Shown piece after piece: positions 20,495 to 23,890 of a stretch of 23,890 nt of DNA; the first letter of the stretch is position 1, and each line of letters opens with the position of its first letter. The translations under genes and the position numbers were made by a program. The stretch comes from an uncultured Plesiomonas sp. (GTDB taxonomy: Bacteria > Pseudomonadota > Gammaproteobacteria > Enterobacterales > CAMTGL01). Below the pieces are notes generated by a model, which worked only from the letters and a program-made list of their open reading frames with translations, was not told the DNA's origin and searched no databases. The DNA is taken from positions 1 through 23,890 of the forward strand of contig CAMTGL010000007.1 of NCBI GenBank assembly GCA_947071955.1. The letters are read 5' to 3'.

Positions 20495-22921
20495 TTATAA
20501 CAACTGAGCAAGACGATTCAGATCTGACTGAATAGCCCCTGCAGTAACATCACGCCCAGCACCCGGCCCACGGATCACCAACGGGTTATCACGATACCAG
20601 CGGCTCTCTATCGCAAAAATATTGTCGCACGGCAGTAAAAACGCCAGCGCATGGTCAAGACGCAGAGCTTCAATGCCGACCCGCGCTTTACCATTACCAT
20701 CAAAACGGGCGACGTAACGCAGCACTAAACCAGCCTCCTGTGCAGCGGCGACCCGCTGTGCCATCGATTCATTAAGCTTGAGGTTCTGCTCAAAGAAGTG
20801 ATCAAGTGAAACCTGCTCCAGTGCGCTCGGCACTAATGACTCAACGCGCACCTGTTCAGGTTCAATATCGTAGCCCGCTTCACGCGCCAGAATCACCAGT
20901 TTTCGCATGACATCCTGCCCTGAGAGATCGTCGCGCGGATCAGGCTCAGTCAGCCCTTGCTGCCATGCCTGCTCGACCAATGCGGTAAACGGCTGGCTGC
21001 CATCGTACTGCAAAAATAGCCATGACAGCGTGCCAGAGAAAATACCGCTGATCGCCAGTATGCTGTCACCGCTTTCGCGCAGATCACGCACAGTATGGTT
21101 AATTGGCAAACCTGCCCCGACCGTGGCGTTGTACAGCCAGTGGCGACCCGTCTTCTGGAATGCATCGCGGATGGTGCGATACTGTATAGCGCTGGCAGCA
21201 CCGGCCAGTTTGTTCGCGCTGATAACATGAAAGCCGTGTTCAGCAAAATGTAAATATTGCTGGGCAACCTGAGCACTGGCAGTCACATCAAGCACCACCA
21301 GATCATCAAAGGGGTGCTGACTCATCCACGTGGCCAGTTGTTGCTCGCTGTGCTCTGAGGCTTCATCATGGAAAAAAGCCAGTGCGCGGCTGGCATCTAG
21401 CCCCTGATAATCGAGCCAGCTACGGCTGCTATCAACCACGCCGGCCAGCACAAAATCAAGCCCTGTGCGCGCTGAGAAACTGCGCTGTTCACGCGCAAAT
21501 AACTCCAGCCAGCGTGAGCCGATATTGCCTTTGCCAAACAGCACCAGCCCCACTCGCTTGTGGGCCTGAAACAGGCTGCGGTGTAGCCCCTGAATCAGGT
21601 GGACTGTCGGGCCATGACGCAATACTGCCATCAGGCTGATGCCCTCTTCCGACGGGCAGACAAACTCAACCGGCTGATCTTTAATCTGCTGGTAAAAACG
21701 GTGGCTGTGCAGTGGATTGTTGCACACCCCTGCGCCAACAAGCGCCACCATTGCCAGCCCTTCACGCAACCGTAATTCAGCCGGTAAAGTGGCCTCTTGC
21801 AGCAGTTGAAATGCGCTGTTGACCACTTCGGCGGTATAGCACAGTTGCAGCAGGTGGCGATCAAGATGGGCAAAGCTGGCAATCGGTTTAACATGTGCGC
21901 GGTTAAGCAAACGCAGTGCTTCTTCGCGTACGGCATCAAAACGATCGGCCTGTGCTACGCTCAGCTCTATCAGGCAAACATCATCGTGTCCGGTGACAAT
22001 TTTGGCACCGGTGCCACTGGCCAGCACCCGCTCAATTTTGGTCGAGCCCTGATCGGGCTGATAGCTGCAGCGCAGTTGCAAGTCGAGTTCACTGCCGGAG
22101 ACCGGTTGCAGTGTACGGGCATGCAGTACCGGTGCTGCCAGACGAGCCAGTTCGCTCGCTTCATCTAACCGTAATAAGGGCAGTAGGCAGGCATCGCTGA
22201 CTTTACGTGGGTCGGCACTGTAGACACCAGCAACATCACTCCAAATCGTCACCCGCTGAACACCGGCCAACGCCCCAATTTGGGTGGCAGAGTAATCAGA
22301 GCCGTTACGCCCCAACAATACGGTTTCACCGCTGTCATTGCGGCAGATAAATCCAGTGACAACGATTCGCTGATTCGGATGTTGTGCCAACAGGGTTTGT
22401 AAGAGTGGCCATGAGCGGCCCTCGTCAACCTGTGGCTGGGCCGCGCGCTCGGCACGCAAAAATTGACGGGCATCTAGCCACACTGCCGGAATATCTTGAT
22501 GGCGCAAATACGCGGCCATCAAACGGGCTGACCAAATCTCGCCATGCCCGACGACTTCGGCATATAAAGCATCGCTGTGATCTGACTGCATCAAGCACGC
22601 TAAACGCTCGATATCTGCCAAAAACAGTGCACTTAATTCTGCGGCAACGTCTGGACTGAGCAATGAATCAATCAAGCCCAGTTGATAGCGGCGCAGCGCT
22701 TGCTGTGCCTGATGAGCCGCCAGAGGATCGGTATAGGCCAATTTGAGCCACGCAATTAGCTGGTTGGTTGTGCTGCCCGCAGCAGAAACAACCATCAGAT
22801 CATCAGGCTGGCTGTGCTCGGCCATGATCTTGGCAACCCGCTGATAACAGCTTGGGTCGGCCAGACTGCTGCCGCCAAATTTATGCAATTGACGGATCTT
22901 GGCTCCGCTTTGTACGCTCAT
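20495..22921 (-). CDS. metL: Bifunctional aspartokinase II / homoserine dehydrogenase II
   Basis: MetL catalyses the first step (aspartate phosphorylation) and the third step (aspartate semialdehyde reduction to homoserine) of the aspartate pathway, as the methionine-controlled isozyme. The 808-aa product matches E. coli MetL (810 aa). The N-terminal kinase has HKFGGSSLAD (Lys14) and GRNGSDYSATQIGALAG near residues 215-230. The linker is about 300-450. The dehydrogenase has the NAD(P) fold LVLFGKGNIGSRWLELFARE near 460-480 and the catalytic block VGAGLPINHTVRDL and GLTEPDPRDDLSGQDVMRK. ATG 22921 gives the E. coli-like MSV start. It lies 4 nt after the metB stop, and its GAGAGG ribosome-binding site is inside metB, so the two genes are translationally coupled. 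Confidence 0.98.
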   Translation of the reverse strand: MSVQSGAKIRQLHKFGGSSLADPSCYQRVAKIMAEHSQPDDLMVVSAAGSTTNQLIAWLKLAYTDPLAAHQAQQALRRYQLGLIDSLLSPDVAAELSALFLADIERLACLMQSDHSDALYAEVVGHGEIWSARLMAAYLRHQDIPAVWLDARQFLRAERAAQPQVDEGRSWPLLQTLLAQHPNQRIVVTGFICRNDSGETVLLGRNGSDYSATQIGALAGVQRVTIWSDVAGVYSADPRKVSDACLLPLLRLDEASELARLAAPVLHARTLQPVSGSELDLQLRCSYQPDQGSTKIERVLASGTGAKIVTGHDDVCLIELSVAQADRFDAVREEALRLLNRAHVKPIASFAHLDRHLLQLCYTAEVVNSAFQLLQEATLPAELRLREGLAMVALVGAGVCNNPLHSHRFYQQIKDQPVEFVCPSEEGISLMAVLRHGPTVHLIQGLHRSLFQAHKRVGLVLFGKGNIGSRWLELFAREQRSFSARTGLDFVLAGVVDSSRSWLDYQGLDASRALAFFHDEASEHSEQQLATWMSQHPFDDLVVLDVTASAQVAQQYLHFAEHGFHVISANKLAGAASAIQYRTIRDAFQKTGRHWLYNATVGAGLPINHTVRDLRESGDSILAISGIFSGTLSWLFLQYDGSQPFTALVEQAWQQGLTEPDPRDDLSGQDVMRKLVILAREAGYDIEPEQVRVESLVPSALEQVSLDHFFEQNLKLNESMAQRVAAAQEAGLVLRYVARFDGNGKARVGIEALRLDHALAFLLPCDNIFAIESRWYRDNPLVIRGPGAGRDVTAGAIQSDLNRLAQLL

Positions 22922-22925
22922 CAAG

Positions 22926-23890
22926 TTACCTCTCCGCGACTGTCTGGAAGGCACGCTCCAGATCAGCAATTAAATCTTCTACATCTTCAATACCGACAGA
23001 GATCCGCAGTAAATTCTCACTAATGCCTGCGGTTGCACGCGCGGCGGCTGTCATTCCTGCGTGTGTCATGGTGGCTGCGTGTGAAATCAAGCTCTCTACA
23101 CCACCGAGCGATTCTGCCAGTGTAAACAGCTGTAATTGTGCCACAAATTTGGCCACATCGGCGTTCAGTTCAAAGCTTATCATCGCCCCAAAGCCTTTTT
23201 GCTGACGGCAGGCAATAGCATGGCCGGCATGATCAGGCAGTGAAGGGTGATATAACTTCCCCACTAATGGCTGCTGACGCAGATAATCGACAATCGCCAG
23301 CGCATTTTCCTGATGCTGTCGCATGCGCGGGCCAAGCGTTCGTAGGCCGCGGAGCAGCAGATAGCTGTCAAACGCCGAACCAGTAACCCCGATATTATTG
23401 CCCCACCATGCCAGCTCAGTCACCAGTGCGGGATCGGCGGCAATTACGCAACCAGCCACCACATCGGAGTGGCCATTGAGGTATTTAGTGCACGAGTGCA
23501 CCACCAGATCTGCGCCCAACGCCAGCGGCTGTTGCAACAGCGGTGTCAGAAAGGTGTTATCGACCACCACTTTCGCGCCAACTTGATGGGCCTGCTCGGT
23601 GATAGCGGCAATATCAACCACCCTGAGCAGCGGGTTATTTGGCGTTTCGATTAACACCAGTTTGGGCTGCTCAGCCAGTGCCGCTGCCAGTGCCTGCGGA
23701 TCGGATTGATCAACAAAAATAACCCGATACGCACCACGTTTACTTAAGCTATCAAATAAGCGATAGCTGCCGCCGTAGCAGTCGTGTGGGGCGACCAGCA
23801 GATCTCCGGCTTGCAAGAAAACGGTACAGACCAGATGAATGGCTGCCATACCGCTGGCCGTCATCACCGCACCCGCACCGCCTTCCAGTG
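22926..23890 (-). CDS. metB: Cystathionine gamma-synthase, 5' end beyond the window
   Basis: MetB condenses O-succinylhomoserine with cysteine to form cystathionine, a PLP-dependent step of methionine synthesis. The frame is open to the right edge, where LEGGAGAVMTASGMAAIH continues upstream, so about 65 N-terminal residues are missing by comparison with the 386-aa E. coli enzyme. Visible are APHDCYGGSYRLFDSL, DNTFLTPLLQQPL, the PLP lysine in HSCTKYLNGHSDVVAG, GGVESLISHAATMTHAG and the C-terminal LLRISVGIEDVEDLIADLE. The ATG at 23867 is internal and is not the true start. It is the first gene of metBL; its MetJ-controlled promoter and divergent metJ are expected just outside the window. Confidence 0.97.
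   Translation of the reverse strand, partial: LEGGAGAVMTASGMAAIHLVCTVFLQAGDLLVAPHDCYGGSYRLFDSLSKRGAYRVIFVDQSDPQALAAALAEQPKLVLIETPNNPLLRVVDIAAITEQAHQVGAKVVVDNTFLTPLLQQPLALGADLVVHSCTKYLNGHSDVVAGCVIAADPALVTELAWWGNNIGVTGSAFDSYLLLRGLRTLGPRMRQHQENALAIVDYLRQQPLVGKLYHPSLPDHAGHAIACRQQKGFGAMISFELNADVAKFVAQLQLFTLAESLGGVESLISHAATMTHAGMTAAARATAGISENLLRISVGIEDVEDLIADLERAFQTVAER

Noticed and set aside
22926..23867. metB starting at the internal ATG 23867
   Set aside because: The frame continues to the window edge with conserved cystathionine gamma-synthase residues, so the gene is truncated by the window and does not start there.

Overview
The window reads as a chromosomal core-metabolism segment of a gammaproteobacterium near the Enterobacterales/Vibrionales boundary. 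The proteins trmA, yijD, fabR, sthA, oxyR, ppc, metF, metL and metB look strongly E. coli-like and keep the E. coli neighbourhood. Three traits are Vibrio-like instead: argG sits inside the arg operon (argC-argB-argG-argH), a peroxiredoxin-glutaredoxin hybrid and a lipoamide-dehydrogenase-like flavoprotein follow oxyR, and an AphA-type PadR regulator is present. Plesiomonas is my best guess for the source, by inference only. No insertion sequences, prophage genes, tRNA/rRNA genes or CRISPR arrays were seen.

Layout. 1-226: divergent control region with a minus-strand cobalamin riboswitch for a gene off the left edge (almost certainly btuB) and, on the plus strand, the trmA upstream region. 227-2581: trmA (+) converging on yijD and fabR (-). 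2967-5488: sthA (+) converging on oxyR (-). A shared OxyR site separates oxyR from the divergent prx-grx gene. 5489-8256: prx-grx hybrid, a flavoprotein disulfide reductase and an orphan 97-aa protein, all (+). 8446-13046: argH, argG, argB, argC, transcribed right to left as argCBGH, with argE diverging at 13529 from a double ARG box. 14872-17502: ppc (+), followed by about 1 kb of AT-rich spacer and an aphA-like regulator with a structured leader. 19232-23890: metF (-) behind four tandem MetJ boxes, then metL and a 5'-truncated metB (-) as a metBL operon.

How the genes work together. The arg block makes arginine from N-acetylglutamate (ArgB, ArgC, ArgE, ArgG, ArgH), and Ppc supplies the oxaloacetate from which aspartate is made. 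MetB, MetL and MetF feed methionine synthesis. A pair of met boxes also lies on the presumed btuB promoter, which would couple vitamin B12 uptake to methionine status. OxyR, the Prx-Grx hybrid, the Lpd-like enzyme and SthA form a redox and peroxide-defence neighbourhood. FabR controls unsaturated fatty acid synthesis.

Most of the window is well-understood biology. The parts least explained by known families are the Lpd-like protein with an extra C-terminal CxxC, the orphan protein at 7963-8256, the long argC leader, the spacer before aphA with its three-hairpin leader, and the MetJ-like site on the btuB promoter.
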